This document shows positions 10,790 through 22,679 of a stretch of 64,000 nt of DNA, in pieces (the first letter of the stretch is position 1; each line of letters begins with the position of its first letter). Where the stretch lies: assembly GCA_947396885.1 (NCBI GenBank), contig OX377206.1, forward strand, positions 4,788,658 through 4,852,657. Direction: 5' to 3'. This DNA comes from Heligmosomoides polygyrus polygyrus. Its lineage: Eukaryota > Nematoda > Chromadorea > Rhabditida > Heligmosomidae. The notes beneath the pieces were generated by a model. It searched no databases and was not told the origin of the DNA. It saw only the letters and a list, made by a program, of their open reading frames with translations. A program made the translations under genes and the position numbers.

Positions 10790-11165
10790 TAGGTGTAGGG
10801 AGAGGCGGTTGCTTTCGCGCGCATTTATAATCGATTCAAGGTTCGGGCTCCGCCCAGGTCAAAGATTAATGCATTGTTCTGGACCGGAGACCTGACACCA
10901 CACACGTCTAATTGCCTGCACAGAGCGAGTAATTTTGAAGACCAACAAAAACAAAATAGGTAAATGGCATTGTTTAATTCCTTTAGAAGGTGAAAAACAT
11001 TCTACTTCTACATTCCAGAGAAGTGACTACTGAAGAGTATTCTGCCATACCACGCGTTCACACTGTAAATGTTTAGGAACAGAAAGTTTAGGAGTACGGC
11101 AAATTAATCATCCAAATCGCCTGAGCGACGTGAAGTATGGATAAAATGCGTATCACATCCCATGC
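10790..11165 (+). repeat. heavily degraded SINE, probably rearranged
   Basis: A head-like GGTTCGGGCTCCGCCCAGGT near 10840 and a tail-like CCAAATCGCCTGAGCGACGT near 11115 belong to the SINE in plus orientation. A short minus-strand piece (ATTCTACTTCTACATTCC) lies between them. Confidence 0.4.
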
Positions 11166-11842
11166 ACGGGTGGGCTGATGCGCATTTCCTAGTGGCACTA
11201 ATAGAACATTGATATTCATCGATCCTTTCGCTGACTAATCAATAGCGGCGATTTCAACACCGTAGCACCGTAGCGCAGCGGAGCGGCTTGACACATGCTA
11301 CACCTTAAACTTTGAAGGCGTTAAAACGAGATTAATGTTACAGTCGTCTTTGCAAACAAAGTTTGTGTAGTGTTGATTTGGTTATTGGGTTTCATCGTTA
11401 CTTTAGACATAGGTAATCAAACCCAAACGGTCGGCATATCAATGAATTAATACCACATCATGCAAAATCTCCCCAAACCAACCGGCCGGAGAGCTGGAAA
11501 ATGATGTTCTTACATTATCCTTAAGCTGCGAACGAACTCAATTATACTGCGGTAGTTGTTCACTTTACGGCTTCATTTTTAGCTACGAAGACGCTCAGAA
11601 GAGGTATTCGAAGAGATTATCGAAAGAAAATAGAATCTGGATTCGTGAGCAAACATACGCATAAGCATGCTACCTTTTGACCAGGCCTAGTATCAACAAA
11701 AAAACAGGACTTTTGACAATAATGGCGAAAACACAAAACTATCCAACGTATTTCCTAATTGGTAGGGGCAATTCGGTCTGCCTGACAAGGGCTAGGAAAT
11801 TCGAGACAAGCTGTTTTTCTAAGGCGAAAGGCTGGTCTTAAA
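11166..11842. other. unassigned interval
   Basis: No gene or repeat recognised. Confidence 0.5.
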
Positions 11843-13003
11843 TACCATTTTCACGTCAAATTGGACACTTTTCTAAGCAAGTCTAACGCTTTACACGCTA
11901 AACATCTTCCAAATCAAATCTCGAGCTTCTTCCACATTAAACTGGAGACCCTTCAAAAAATTTGAATAATTTTTGTTCAAGGAAAATTTTAGCAAGACTT
12001 GTTTTGAAGTTTTTAGTTACCTGCTCAACAAGTGAATACACTGGGTGAAATTGTATAAACTTCTCATTTTTTCCTGGAAATATAATAGTTCCAAGCCAGT
12101 TTTGAAAAGCAGAAGAGCGGCTATTTTTTAGTACTAAAACCTCATAATTTTTTCGACTGGTAGTAAAATTTTTGTTCACATGGAGTTTCACATCTGTGAA
12201 CAATATAACAGAAACAATTGTCAAGAACCCACATAGCCTCACTTTGATGCGTTATATAATTATAGTTATTTTTGTCTAAATGAAGACCAGAGTCAGCTGC
12301 TGACCGTCAGCTGATCAATATACTGTAAGTTTAAAAGTCTTCATAATTTTAACCTAATTTTAAATAAGAATTGAATATATTGAATATAAATATATTAAAT
12401 GTTAAGACAACATAAAATATAAGATCAAAGTTTTCTTAAAAATCATTTTACGTTTAACAACATTGAAGGGGTCAAAATTTAGGTTAGTAAAATGGTAATT
12501 TTACACAATCATAAACGCTACAACACCTTCCTTTTCACTGGTGAGCCACCGAGAAGGTGTTTTAGCCAAAAAAGGTTCGTCTGGAAATAGGTGGCGAAAC
12601 GTTTCGTTGCGCTTTGAAACAAATCTTTATTATTATTTCTTAATGAACATTTCACAAAACTATAATAATACACTCGTTTGGTCAGGTAAACTGAAAATTT
12701 TCAAATAAAGTTATACCAAATTTTCCATGAAGAAAAATTCATAATAACCATCCTGGAGAGCCTGTATTCTCACCTTTGGGCCCCGTTTATACTTCTGACG
12801 CCGAGCGACGCGATGGCATGTATAGTGGCCAAATTGATCGATCGCGTCGCTCGATCAATGTGGCCACAATAAGTGGCGTCGCGTCGCTCGGCGTCGAAAT
12901 ATAAATGGGCCCTTAAGGAGGTGACTTCGTTCTGAAGGACGTTCGCTTCAGATGCACACACTGTGCCTGGAAGAGTGTCCAATTTGACGTGAAAATTGTA
13001 TAG
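11843..13003. mobile_element. inverted-repeat element (ACGTCGAATT family), with nested MITE
   Basis: The left end ATACCATTTTCACGTCAAAT and the right end ATTTGACGTGAAAATTGTAT are complementary over more than 25 bases. A GC-rich MITE (12779-12912) lies near the right end. No transposase gene is present. Confidence 0.75.
12779..12912. mobile_element. GC-rich palindromic MITE (Harbinger-like, TWA target)
   Basis: About 134 bases. GGCCCCGTTTATACTTC at the left pairs with the right end, which reads AAATATAAATGGGCCC. The core contains CGAGCGACGCGA and TGGCCAAATTGATCGATCGC, shared with copies at 14363, 32477, 49857 and 51722. The right flank is TTA and the left is TTG, probably a mutated TTA. Confidence 0.85.
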
Positions 13004-13533
13004 CAGATACCTCCTTTGCAATCTCAAAGCAGGGCTAAGACACACTGCTTGTTTGTTTCGTTTTTCTAGTGGTGCCCCTTCAGACTAGGATAGATCCTTC
13101 ATTGCATGCTTTCAAAATGTTCTACTGGTAATACTAAACAAAATGGTGCGATCGAACTGCTGCTTGATCGAACGACGTGCAAATCAAATATCAGAACAAG
13201 CGCAAGGTTTATTTTGTGTACTATTACACAAGTTGTCCTATGAAATATGGAGGTATCACTGGTACGCGAAAAAAAGTGGACACATGCTTTGTTGGACTTC
13301 GGAAAGAAGCGGTAACCAACGTTCTGGAAAAGCAAAACTCTGATCAAGTGTTAGACAAGAATCTATGTCTATCAGTAGAAGCGGTGAAGTGTAACTTGGC
13401 AGACAGAAAAAACTCCGGCTTTCAGCGCTCACAATAAATGTGGGAAGCTAGGGGTGCATGCGTAAAAAAGCTAGGTGGCTAAGCTTCTGGTGTCCACGGA
13501 ATATGGTCGCCTTCTGAGCTAATATTCGCAGTA
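13004..13533. other. unassigned interval with one MITE end
   Basis: Contains CAGACTAGGATAGATCC near 13081-13097, the right-end signature of the small CTATCCTAGTCGGGGG family. Nothing else is recognised; open frames here carry no motifs. Confidence 0.5.
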
Positions 13534-13990
13534 GGATATAGTTGTGCTCTCGAATTTTTTTTCGAATATTTGAATAGTTTCGAATGCTCACAAATTTCGA
13601 ATATATTTGAAAACTGCAGTTTTTTTTTAAATATTCGGATCTCAAGGAAGGATAAAGGACGGCGTTACTCAACCCCTTTTGGAATGCGCCACGCATTCCA
13701 CTTCTACGGGATGTCGTGAAGGCGATTTGAATGCGTATTTGGCCATACAATGACTTGCGGTGGCAAGCCGGTGAACAAGTCACCGCCTTATCCTTCCCAG
13801 ACAGGTCTGGTACCAATTCACTAACCCTGGAGAGATGGAAGGCTTGGTTGGTCTGGGTGGAAACTCCTAACAAGAAACCTGACATCGGGCGCAGACGACA
13901 GTCCACGCCTCTTCCAACCGCGCTACACACGCCCCGGATCTCAACACATTCGAAAATACGCAATTTTTGAACATTCAAATTCGCATGCAA
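13534..13990. repeat. ATTCGAA-rich element interrupted by a SINE
   Basis: Begins TATAGTTGTGCTCTCGAA, the terminal signature of the ATTCGAA family, and resumes after the SINE with ACACATTCGAAAATACGCAA. The far end is not the expected complement, so that end appears lost. Confidence 0.6.
13646..13934 (-). repeat. SINE with 10 bp target duplication
   Basis: Bounded by CGGATCTCAA at 13636-13645 and 13935-13944. Full length, antisense, inserted in an ATTCGAA element. The 246-codon minus-strand frame that runs through it and its flanks is not a gene. Confidence 0.93.
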
Positions 13991-14330
13991 AAAAAAAATG
14001 CAAAAATAGTGCATAGCACGGGAACCGAACATCTGGTCTAGCACCCTCGAAGCGACATAGCACCCTGCTGAGTCATCGACTTGCTTGCCGCAGAGCCCTT
14101 CGCCGCATCCCATACAACAGCGCGCGCACGCATGCACGTGGGCACTTGTCAACGGTGCGATACTGTACCCCCCCCCCCCCTCCCCCAACTTCGAGGGCCG
14201 GTAGCTCTTTTGGTTAAGGACTCAGCAAAAACGAAACATGTTTCTCTACTAAATGAAGGGTGGAGATTCTCGCAGTACTATCCATTTCCCCCGTTCAGAC
14301 CTACGCCTGAGACCCTTTCCTGGTAAGAAC
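13985..14330 (-). repeat. single arm of the long inverted-repeat family
   Basis: Closely matches the right arm of 58037-59166: TGCAAAAATAGTGCA, a tRNA-like stretch, a GTACCCC tract and CAAAAACGAAACATGTTTCT, then GAGACCCTTTCCTGG. No opposite arm was found nearby, so it is a solo arm. It includes 13 consecutive C at 14168-14180. Confidence 0.75.
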
Positions 14331-14362
14331 CTCGGGTGCACACGATTGCTTGCGCCTCCTAA

Positions 14363-14496
14363 CGCCTTGTTTAGTGGGCGCGCGACGCGCGACGCGACGC
14401 ATGCGTAGTGGCCAAATTGATCGAGCGACGCGATTGATCAATTCGGCCACTACAAATGGCACTGCGTCGCGCGTCGCGCGCACACTAAACAAGGCC
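14363..14496. mobile_element. GC-rich palindromic MITE
   Basis: GCCTTGTTTAGTGGGCGCGC on the left pairs with GCGCGCACACTAAACAAGGC on the right. The core AGTGGCCAAATTGATCGAGC is shared with other copies. Flanks are TAA (left) and TTA (right), both fitting TWA. Confidence 0.85.
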
Positions 14497-14499
14497 TTA

Positions 14500-15072
14500 C
14501 ACAACGTGTTTATTGGTAAAAGAAACGACAGTTAAATAACTAAGCAAATGCCAAACAAACGCATAATAAAAAAAACAATGACAAGTGTAATGCTAGAAGA
14601 AAAAACATCAAGAATGAAAACAAAATCGATAAATAGGAAATATAAGATATGATACAAACGGCATGTTGGACCTTAGTTTTGAGCGCACGGCGCAAACACG
14701 CATGCTCAGAAAGTGTTCAAAAGGACCAACTGCTCTGCTGCGTTCAGAACAGAACGTGGCCGTATGAGGAACATAAACAGCCTAGTCAACTGCTGGGAGA
14801 CCATCAACAACGGACGAGGCGAGGCGCATGTCGGAAGTCGAACAGCGCGAGCACGGCTATCACTCAAGGCGTGAACGACGACGGTCATTTATCTACCTCG
14901 ACCTCATGTTACTGCACGAGAAAAAGCGCCAAGCCGCCATCAACGTGAGCCGGAGATGTTCTTCGACCGGCGACGTCCTCCTCCCCGTCGATCCTCACAT
15001 CTATCAGCCTAGCTAGGTCGCAACTGCATTCACATCAAGTCGGCGACGATGCCATCAGGAAGGATTTTTCTC
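14500..15072. other. unassigned interval
   Basis: No gene or repeat recognised. Open frames near 14650-15016 show no motifs. Confidence 0.5.
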
Positions 15073-15410
15073 GGATCTAGCCCTAGTCGGGAGGGGGCAG
15101 TGCTAAGGAAACAGTTACGTCCAGCATCCCACGCCACGACATCATATTCTCTGCGTTCCCATGACTGCTCTCATTTCGTTTGTCGGCAACTGGAGCACTA
15201 AGCCCTAGTTTATACTTGCTCCGTCACGAGGCGCGGCACCATGATCGCCATAGATCGCCATCGATTTTTCGCGCCGTCCGATCCATATTCCTATTCCGAC
15301 TATGGTGCCGCCCCTCGCAGCGGCGCAAATATAAACCAGGGCTAAGACAAATTCAAGGGCGGGATTGGAGACGCAAAACATCACATGCCCTCACAGACTA
15401 GGATAGATCC
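15073..15410. mobile_element. CTAGTCGGGAGGGG-ended element with nested MITE
   Basis: Left GATCTAGCCCTAGTCGGGAG and right GACTAGGATAGATCC are inverted matches, the same termini as the small element near 35798-35888. The MITE at 15202-15342 lies inside. Confidence 0.5.
15202..15342. mobile_element. GC-rich palindromic MITE, GCCCTAGTTTATA subtype
   Basis: GCCCTAGTTTATACTTG on the left pairs with AAATATAAACCAGGGC on the right. TAA flanks it on both sides (15199-15201, 15343-15345). It shares CGGCACCATGATCGCCATAG with the copies at 33672 and 36833-37105. Confidence 0.9.
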
Positions 15411-15569
15411 GGTTATACCTTTTCCAAAGTTTTCAGCTTTCTGGATTTTTACGCAATCGGTGGGCGGAAGAATTCAAAAACAAAGTCACACAAAAATACA
15501 AAATATTTTTAGTAATCGACGAAGAACTTTTATAGAAATATCATTTTTCGAGAAAAACAATCACATTAT

Positions 15570-16285
15570 TATATAATAACGCGCTAAGCAGTGAGTCATA
15601 CCATCGATCGGCGCCGCCGCAGAAATTAGCCATAAAATAGGGGGAAAATTGGGGGTGGGGGAGATATGGGGGAAATGGGGGAAAATGGGGGGAAAATTAC
15701 GACACTAAAATAGCGAAAAATACCCAGATGTTTTCTCCCTGCCTGGGAACTTCGACCCTGGGGCAATCGAGGTCGCACAAAACGGAACTGAAGTTGGTTT
15801 GTGAAGTATCGATAGCCATCAATCGATATTGATCAAATTACGGTGGGGGAAAATAGCGGGAAATATCCAGACGTCTTCCACGTGCCTGGAAGCTACAGCC
15901 CTGGGGTAATCGCGATTGCTAAACACGAATCTGAAGTTCGTTTTTAAAGTATCGATCGCCATCAATCGGTATAGATCAAGCTGTCGATTTTTGTGGATGC
16001 CATCCAGGCGGTAGGAAACTTAAGCCCTGAGGGCAGTCGAGGCCGCTCAACACGAATCTAAAATTTGTTTTTGAAGTATCGATCGCCGTCAATCGATATT
16101 GTTCAAATTACGGTGCGTGAAAATAGCGGAAAATACGTAGACGTCTTCTACCTGCGTGGAAACTTCAGCCCTGGGGTAATCGAGGTCGCTGGACACGAAT
16201 TTAAAGTTCGATTTTTCTGTATCGATCGCCATCAACCGATATTGATCAAATTATCAATTTCTTGTGGATGCCATTCATTTGAAAA
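15570..16285 (+). repeat. element with four tandem ATCGATATTGATC units and a G-rich block
   Basis: Starts near ATAACGCGCTAAGCAGTGAG and CGGCGCCGCCGCAGAAATTA, followed by a G-run block (15639-15697) with many GGGG tracts. Then four units of about 127-145 bases each carry CGATCGCCATCAATCGATAT, at about 15809, 15954, 16081 and 16225. An inverted copy is at 42380-42870 and a diverged relative at 46140-46790. Non-coding. Confidence 0.75.
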
Positions 16286-16289
16286 ATGA

Positions 16290-16480
16290 GCTACTACATT
16301 GGATAGGTGAACTAACTTCAGAGAAAGTTGTAGTGAAATTTTCCATGAGCAAAAAATTATTCTAACCTTTGTAGAAAGTCCAGTTTAATGTGGAAGGACC
16401 TCGTTTTGATTTCGAAGATGTTCCCCTTGACTTTAAAAGCGTTAGGCTTGTTTAGAAGTGTCCATTTTAATTTTAAAAGT
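16290..16480. repeat. ACGTCGAATT-family fragment
   Basis: Contains the family blocks TTTTCCATGAGCAAAAAATT and AATGTGGAAGGACCTCGTTT and a TAGGCTTGTTTAGAAGTGTC stretch. Neither terminus is complete. Confidence 0.55.
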
Positions 16481-17063
16481 AAAAATGGGATATAAGAAAG
16501 CATAAGGGTCGTCCGACTTCGAACGTTCTTTGAAGAAAATCGTAAAATGCAGCGAATTATTGCGATCTGCCGTAGTATCACTTTGAAAATCGGCGGAAAT
16601 TTATTACATATAAATGAAGCATGCACTAGCGACTCATCTGTTTGTGTTCAAATCATTAAAACATTTTCTGACTGAAGCGAATCTGCATACTCTTATTTGC
16701 TTCTATGTATAGCAAACTCTCCTCACCATGAAATAAATAAGGAGCATTCGATGGGATTGGCTGTCCTTCAATCTTTGGTTACGAGCTTAAACTGAGCGAC
16801 AAATCTTCGGAAACGATTCCTCGGACGACGACAACATTTGGCCATTCGCCTTGCAGCCGCACTACCGGGTAGTGCTATACCATTCAAGTGATTTCTGGTG
16901 GTGATATGAGCTTAGAAATTAGGCGTTGCCGCAAAAAATGGCGAAAAACAAAATAAAATTTAAAAAAGGCTCGTTTCATCAGTGCCTTTGTACGGGAACC
17001 GCTGTGACTTGCTTATTGGCTTCTTCCGGAGCTTCTCAGTGAGGAGGAGCACATAATGAAGAG
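16481..17063. other. unassigned interval
   Basis: No gene or repeat recognised. Confidence 0.5.
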
Positions 17064-17253
17064 TATATGTCGCGAAGATGGGCAGCATTGGCTGGTGGTG
17101 GCGCGCCAGCCACTCAGTCCGCATCAGATTGGCGTGCCATTCAGAGACGGTTTCTAGGGTCAACACTCTGATTGGCTTACGTGTGTTCGGCCGGTTCTGC
17201 TCGGATATGATTGGCCACCAAATCTCAGTGCTGCCCATTTTCGCGACATGTAC
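17064..17253. mobile_element. hAT-like MITE, CCAATCA-rich
   Basis: Ends TATATGTCGCGAAGATGGGC and GCCCATTTTCGCGACATGTA are inverted repeats. The interior has several ATTGGC/GCCAAT words. Same family as 17490, 23836, 24587 and 44596. No target duplication is visible here. Confidence 0.75.
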
Positions 17254-17489
17254 CTTTTATCGCTGATCACGTTTCATTTCAACCACTTTCACCGGAGATT
17301 GGAAAATTTAGTCGGCGAACAGTAGGCCAGAAATAAACCCATGACCAGCTATGTACAGTCTAAGGGTTTTCAATCCTTCGATCCTAAATGTTGAGGAATC
17401 TTTTCTATGAGATTTGCTATCCTAGCAAACTGTCGGTAATTGGAAAGAAGGTAAGACTAAGGAGACAGTTAGAATTAGAGGAGTTAGTG

Positions 17490-17670
17490 GCACATGTCGC
17501 GAAGGTGGACAGCATTAGGTGTGAACGCGCCAGCCAATCGGGCCACATCGAAAGTGCGAGAATGGTCGGTATGCTGATTGGCTGGCATGTGTTTGGTCGA
17601 TACCCTGATTGGTATATGATTTGTTGTCGCGCTCCCAACTCGCAATGCTGCTCACCTTCGCGACATGTAC
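17490..17670. mobile_element. hAT-like MITE, CCAATCA-rich
   Basis: GGCACATGTCGCGAAGGTGG on the left pairs with CCTTCGCGACATGTACC on the right. It directly abuts a SINE on its right, so the right flank may be rearranged. Confidence 0.8.
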
Positions 17671-18137
17671 CCAATCCTTATTGGGATGCGCCACGCACAC
17701 TACTTCTACAGGATGTCATGATGCAATTTGAACTCGTATTCGGCCATACAATGACTTGCGCTGGCCAGACGATGGAAAAGTCAGTGTTCTTTCCCTAGCA
17801 GACAAGCCTGGGTACAATTAAACGACCTCAGCTTCGAGTTTCGAAATCCTACAGAGAACAGCATTCCGACGCAGCGAAACGCTTACAGAATACGCCGTCG
17901 ATTCTTCTGCTCGGAGGGGAATTTCCAAGTGTTCCCCCTTTCGGAGAATGGAGTGAAAAACGCAAGAATCTTATGACACGTGAGATTCCTAAGTCGTCTC
18001 CGATCCAAGTATAACCAGCGCAACTTGCTCGATCGGAAGGAAGGGAAAATTGGCCCTAGCTGGAAAACCGAACCAAGAACCTGATTCGTGTACGTATGAC
18101 AGCCGGAGGCTCTTCCGACTGCGCTGCCACGCACCTT
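17671..18137 (-). repeat. SINE split by about 190 bp of other sequence
   Basis: The body lies at 17671-17835 and the tRNA-like head at 18028-18137, both antisense. The insert 17836-18027 has no recognised family and no clear target duplication. Confidence 0.7.
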
Positions 18138-18139
18138 CA

Positions 18140-19022
18140 CCATGTCTGAAAAGTAGGCAGAAACAAACGGCAGGACCACCGTATCCCTGTAGAGACGCGA
18201 TTGTCAGGAAATAATCAGATTAGAAGCAAATTAGCAGAGAATGAAAAGTCATCATCGTTGCAGACACCAAATGAAAAATGAGAACGCCCTAAGGCACCTT
18301 GACAGGCTTCGACATCGGATGGAGATGGTCTCCAGGAGAACGCTCTGCAACGTGCATTCTACAGCGAGTGTTTTTGCCTCCTGAATGCGGAACAAACTCT
18401 CGAGCTGAAACAATAAGAGCGCCAATCGCTATGCTGCGGATAAAGAGCACGTAGTGCTTCGCTCTCCTGAGCTCTGGCTCTCCGTCCGCTCTTCGCGTCG
18501 CTCCTCCCGTAGTTGCCGACTGAGGTCTATGGAGTGCGCCTAAACTCGGGAGCAGCAGCAGCTGTGGCAGCGCCGCGTCAGGAGCTCCGGTGACGTGCCG
18601 GCCGATCGTCAATGAAGTCTCGTGAGATTCTCATACTCTTTGATTCATTTATCAGGCGATTCGCGCCACGGACGGAGCCGCTTTTGGCCGCCGCAATGTC
18701 ACCCTCCGTCGCCCGACCACGACCACCCCAGGGATCGCATGCCCTCAGGGCGCTTATAAACGAGATATAACGGAGCTCGAGTGATGAGGAAGGACCAATA
18801 TGCCCCCGACGAGCGGCATCGACGCTCTAGCGCCGGTGAAATTCAACACAAGTTTCGCTCAGACCTGTGGTCCCTTGGAAGTGGGCCATTCATGGTCTTC
18901 TGAGGTCGCATTCATCATCGCGTTTACCCTTCCAAAGCGACCAGGAAGGTAAAAACCTATCCAGGGTTCACCACCTACCTCGTCCCATCAATCATGGGTA
19001 AAGAACTGAAGAATACGTGGAA
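18140..19022. other. unassigned, GC-rich between 18460 and 18870
   Basis: Richer in G, C and CpG than its surroundings (for example CGCCACGGACGGAGCCGC near 18665). It could be a promoter or first-exon region, but no start or splice pattern can be tied to a protein family. Confidence 0.35.
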
Positions 19023-20425
19023 TAGGTAGGAGGATAGAATACATATTCAACAATGGAGCTCAATACGCATATACGCCTAGCAGCCACCTGGAAGTCAGCA
19101 ACTCCACTAACAGTCCCCTAGTAGTCTCCTAGTATTCACCTTGAATTCCCATAGTAGTCACCTAGAAGTTACCTAGCAGTCCCTTAGAGGTCACCTAAAA
19201 CCCACTAGTGGTCTCCTAGTATAGAATAGAAAGCAGATCCACAAATGGAGTTAGATACACACTACTTTCACTTTGAACTAGACACCTTTCATCTTAGGCT
19301 GAATGCTTCACATTTCAAACTCTTAGTATTTACCCAGAAATCACCTGGAGTCAGCTAGCATTCACCTATGTAGTAGTCACCAAGTAGTCTCCAAAATTCC
19401 CTTAATACTCTCCTAGCAATTACCATGAGTACCTCCGACAGTCCTGGTAGAGGATAGAATCCCAGAAGTTACCTGGTAATCACCTAGCAGTCACCTAGAA
19501 GTCACCTAGAACTCCGCTAATAATCTCCTGGTAGAGCATAGAATTGATATTTGATATAATACATATCCACCAATGAGGTCACGCAGTCACGTAGTAGTCA
19601 TCTAGTAGAATCGTAGTATTCTCCTAGAAGTCTTCCACTAGTCACCTAGAATTCCCATAATAATCACCTAGCAGTTACCTAGCGCTCACCGAGAGGACAT
19701 CTAGAACTTCACTAATGGTCTCCTAGTAGAGGAAAGGACAAATATCGGTCAAAGGAGTTGAATACGCACCACTTTTACTTTAAACTAGACACTTTTCATC
19801 ACTTATCATTTTAAACTCCTAGTATTCACCTAGAATTGACCTGATAGTCAGCTAGCACTCAACTAGTAGCAGTCACCAAGTAGTCTCGAGAATTCCTTTA
19901 GTAATTATCTAAACACCACTAAACTGGACACTTTTCATTTTAGGTTGAACACCTCTGTTTTTAATCTCCTAGTAGTTACCTAGAAGATACCTGGTAGTCA
20001 GCTAGCAGTCACCTTGTAGACACCATATAGTCCCCAGATTCCCTTAATAGTCTCCTGGCAATTACCTTGAACACATCTAACAGTCTCCTAATAGTCACCC
20101 AGAAGTCACCTGGTAGTCACCTAGGAATCGCCTAGAAGTCACCTAGAACTCCGCTAATAGTCTCCTTGTAGAGGATAGAATACATGTCTACAAATAGAGT
20201 TGGATACCCACCACTTTCATTCTAAATGGACCCTTTTAATTTTTAAGCCGGACGTTTTCATTTTAAACTTCTAGTAGTCACCCAAAAGTCTCCTGGTAGT
20301 CAACTAGTAGTCGCCAAGTAGTGTCCTTGAATTCCCCCAACAGTCTCCTAGTAGTCACCCAGAAACCCATGTATCGGTCACCTAGAATCCCATTAGTAGA
20401 CTCCTAGTAGAGGACGGAGTACTTA
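19023..20425. repeat. satellite-like array of CACCTAGAAGT-type units
   Basis: About 1.4 kb built from degenerate 10-11 base units (AGTCACCTAG, AGTCTCCTAG, AATTCCCTTA). Over this lies a longer pattern that restarts with GTAGAGGATAGAATACAT-type sequence near 19023, 19214, 19446, 19530, 19731, 20166 and 20407, usually followed by CACTTTCA and TAAACTAGACACTTTTCAT blocks. It has no spacer-repeat alternation of CRISPR type and no open frame. Confidence 0.85.
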
Positions 20426-21545
20426 TCCGCTACAAAACATCGTAATAATAGCATTTTTTTAAAATTTGAGATAAAATTTCATGATTGTTGTTTAAATTAT
20501 CATTTATTACTACCAAAATACTGATGAATTATATCTATAATATGTATTATACTATACAATCGGAATTATAGTTTCTTTTACTAAAAATTCACCTTGCAGA
20601 GGAAACTTCAATACATACTGGTTCACTAGGTTGGACTAACCTGGAGTTGGCATACCTTACCCACACAGTAATGAATGCCGCCTCTGGACGCGACTGGACT
20701 CAGACGTCGACGTCAAGTAGGGAAGCAGACGTTGATCGAGAGCCAAAGTCGCAGCGTGACAACTCCAACTCAATCTCCAACGGGGAAGTCTCTGAGGTCT
20801 GCTGAATTACGCGGGGATCTCTGCTTCCTTGTTCAGGGTATACTTTCTCCAACGAATCTTGGTAGATTCTCCTAATTAGTGAAAAAAGGCAAAAATCAAT
20901 CAATTGAGAAAATTAACGAAAATAAATGAAAGAAAAAGACAAAAATGCTTAATTCTTGAAAATGATTTTCTTTTTGAAAGTAGTGCGAGCCGTAACACCT
21001 AAAAAACCGTGCAGATGAATCTCGACTAACAAAAGATTATGTCCAAAACCTATTTAAATATATTATTTCAAACACTCAGCACAAACGCAAAAAAAATATT
21101 TTTTGACCAACACACGGAGTAGATGATTCTTGGAAGGAAAAGCATCGTACAATATATAGAAATTCGAAAAGCAGATGATTTGCAACGAATCTTCAATAAC
21201 GTGAATACTGCTTGGAAACTGTGGAGATCATAGTGTCGCTTGCGCAGCAGAACCCCGCCTACCACACCGGAGCACCGCCCACAATTGTACTGAACGCCAT
21301 CTCCTTGCTCTATCCATGGTTAACGTACTGGAGTTGGCTTAAATAGATATCAAAAGTTAGAGGAAGCACACCCTGTGTCAACTACGAAATCTCCAACGCT
21401 AAATCACAACGTATCACTTTTACTCTTCTACGTCTCTCTATAATCGATAAAACGCATCAGATCGACAAAACACCTCAATCTGCTTCAGAATTTTGCTTAA
21501 GCCTAAAGCGACTGCTGTAGAGGTTACAAATTGTTACGATGTTCT
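20426..21545. other. unassigned interval
   Basis: An AT-rich stretch then mixed sequence. No gene or repeat recognised. Confidence 0.5.
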
Positions 21546-21650
21546 GACTCGATCAAAGCTCTTGTCCCTGGCGGGAGTCCAACCACAACCTTCTTTCTGC
21601 CTTTCGGGCAGGATGCCAGCCCATTGGATCAGCACTGCGTGATCTACCGC
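21546..21650 (-). repeat. tRNA-like sequence, family 2
   Basis: The minus strand has a B-box-like GGTTGGACTCC (21574-21584) and an upstream ATGGGCTGGCATCCTGCCCG stretch. It resembles 22330-22405 and, more loosely, 59285-59358. It does not fold into an evident cloverleaf, so it is more likely a tRNA-derived relic than a working tRNA gene. Confidence 0.45.
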
Positions 21651-21973
21651 AACTTTCGTGATCTTCTCGAGATCCTATCGGGACTCACCTGTGATATAGG
21701 GATGACCACTGATATCGGCATGGAACTGGTGAAGCTGGAGGTTTGAATCTATCCTAGCTGGTGGGAGTGTCATTAGAAAGGCGAAACAGATGTAAACAGT
21801 GGGCTAGTAAGTGGCAAAGAATGGTCTCCTCCTAGGTCAACACACGATGTTATATTTTGAATTAATTCTTAAATTAATTTTGCAGCCATTGTTGAGGAGT
21901 CGGGTAGAGGGCCAACACCCAATACCAAATTTAATAGGATAAATCCTAAGGCTTTTGTTCAAGCAGTGTTTTA

Positions 21974-22262
21974 GGCACGTGGTAGCGCAGTCGGAAAAGG
22001 CGCTGGGTGTCGCGTGCACCCGATACCAGGTTTTTGGTTCGGAGTTCCCCTCAAGGCCATCCAAGCCTTCCATCCCTCCGTGATCGGAGCATTGGTGCCA
22101 GACTCGTCTAAGAAGGACAGATCATTGACTTATATATCGTCTAGAAACCGTAATTCATGGTACAGACAAAATACGCGTTCACATTGGCTCCACGACATCC
22201 CGCAGAAGAAGAACGCGTGGCGCATCCTGAAAGGAATTCATCAACACCATCCTTGAGGATTT
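21974..22262 (+). repeat. SINE copy
   Basis: Full length and moderately diverged. GCACGTGGTAGCGCAGTCGG opens it and the tail is degraded to ACACCATCCTTGAGG. Confidence 0.88.
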
Positions 22263-22329
22263 ACACGTTTGCTTAACCCTAAAATGGCTGTTATACGAGT
22301 TGCTATATGAATGTTCTGCGCAAGCAGCG

Positions 22330-22405
22330 ATAGATCAAACACTGCGGTGGGCTAGCATCCTGCCCGGAAAGGAGTGGCTGGAGGTTCGAGTCCCGCTTAG
22401 AGCAA
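22330..22405 (+). repeat. tRNA-like sequence, family 2
   Basis: Has a perfect B-box, GGTTCGAGTCC (22383-22393), preceded by GTGGGCTAGCATCCTGCCCG as in the copy at 21546-21650. No complete cloverleaf was found. Confidence 0.45.
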
Positions 22406-22679
22406 CGGTTCTGATCACAACAAACATCCTTGTAACATTAATGTGTTATAACTTATATATTTTCTTTGATTTCTTCGTTTGCGTAAGCGCACAATCAACT
22501 GCAATACACAAAATCTTAAAGAAAAGTCGACGTTATCGATCCATCCTTTGAATAAGAGATCCTCATGAAGGACTTCTTTTCGGAAGTCACGTCTCACTGA
22601 AGAATAATTCCCATGAGAACGTCGACAAGAGCGAAGGTTTTGCCAATAGTCTTCAGCGAGCATAAAAAGACGGAGTGGC

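Noticed and set aside
12770..13045. 91-codon frame on the minus strand
   Set aside because: Mostly the translation of a palindromic MITE.
13448..14188. 246-codon open frame on the minus strand
   Set aside because: It runs across a SINE, an ATTCGAA element and an inverted-repeat arm, and its middle is the same peptide seen in other SINE copies. It is repeat sequence that happens to stay open.
19023..20425. Possible CRISPR array
   Set aside because: Units are too short and degenerate, with no constant repeat/unique spacer alternation and no cas genes; the window is eukaryotic.
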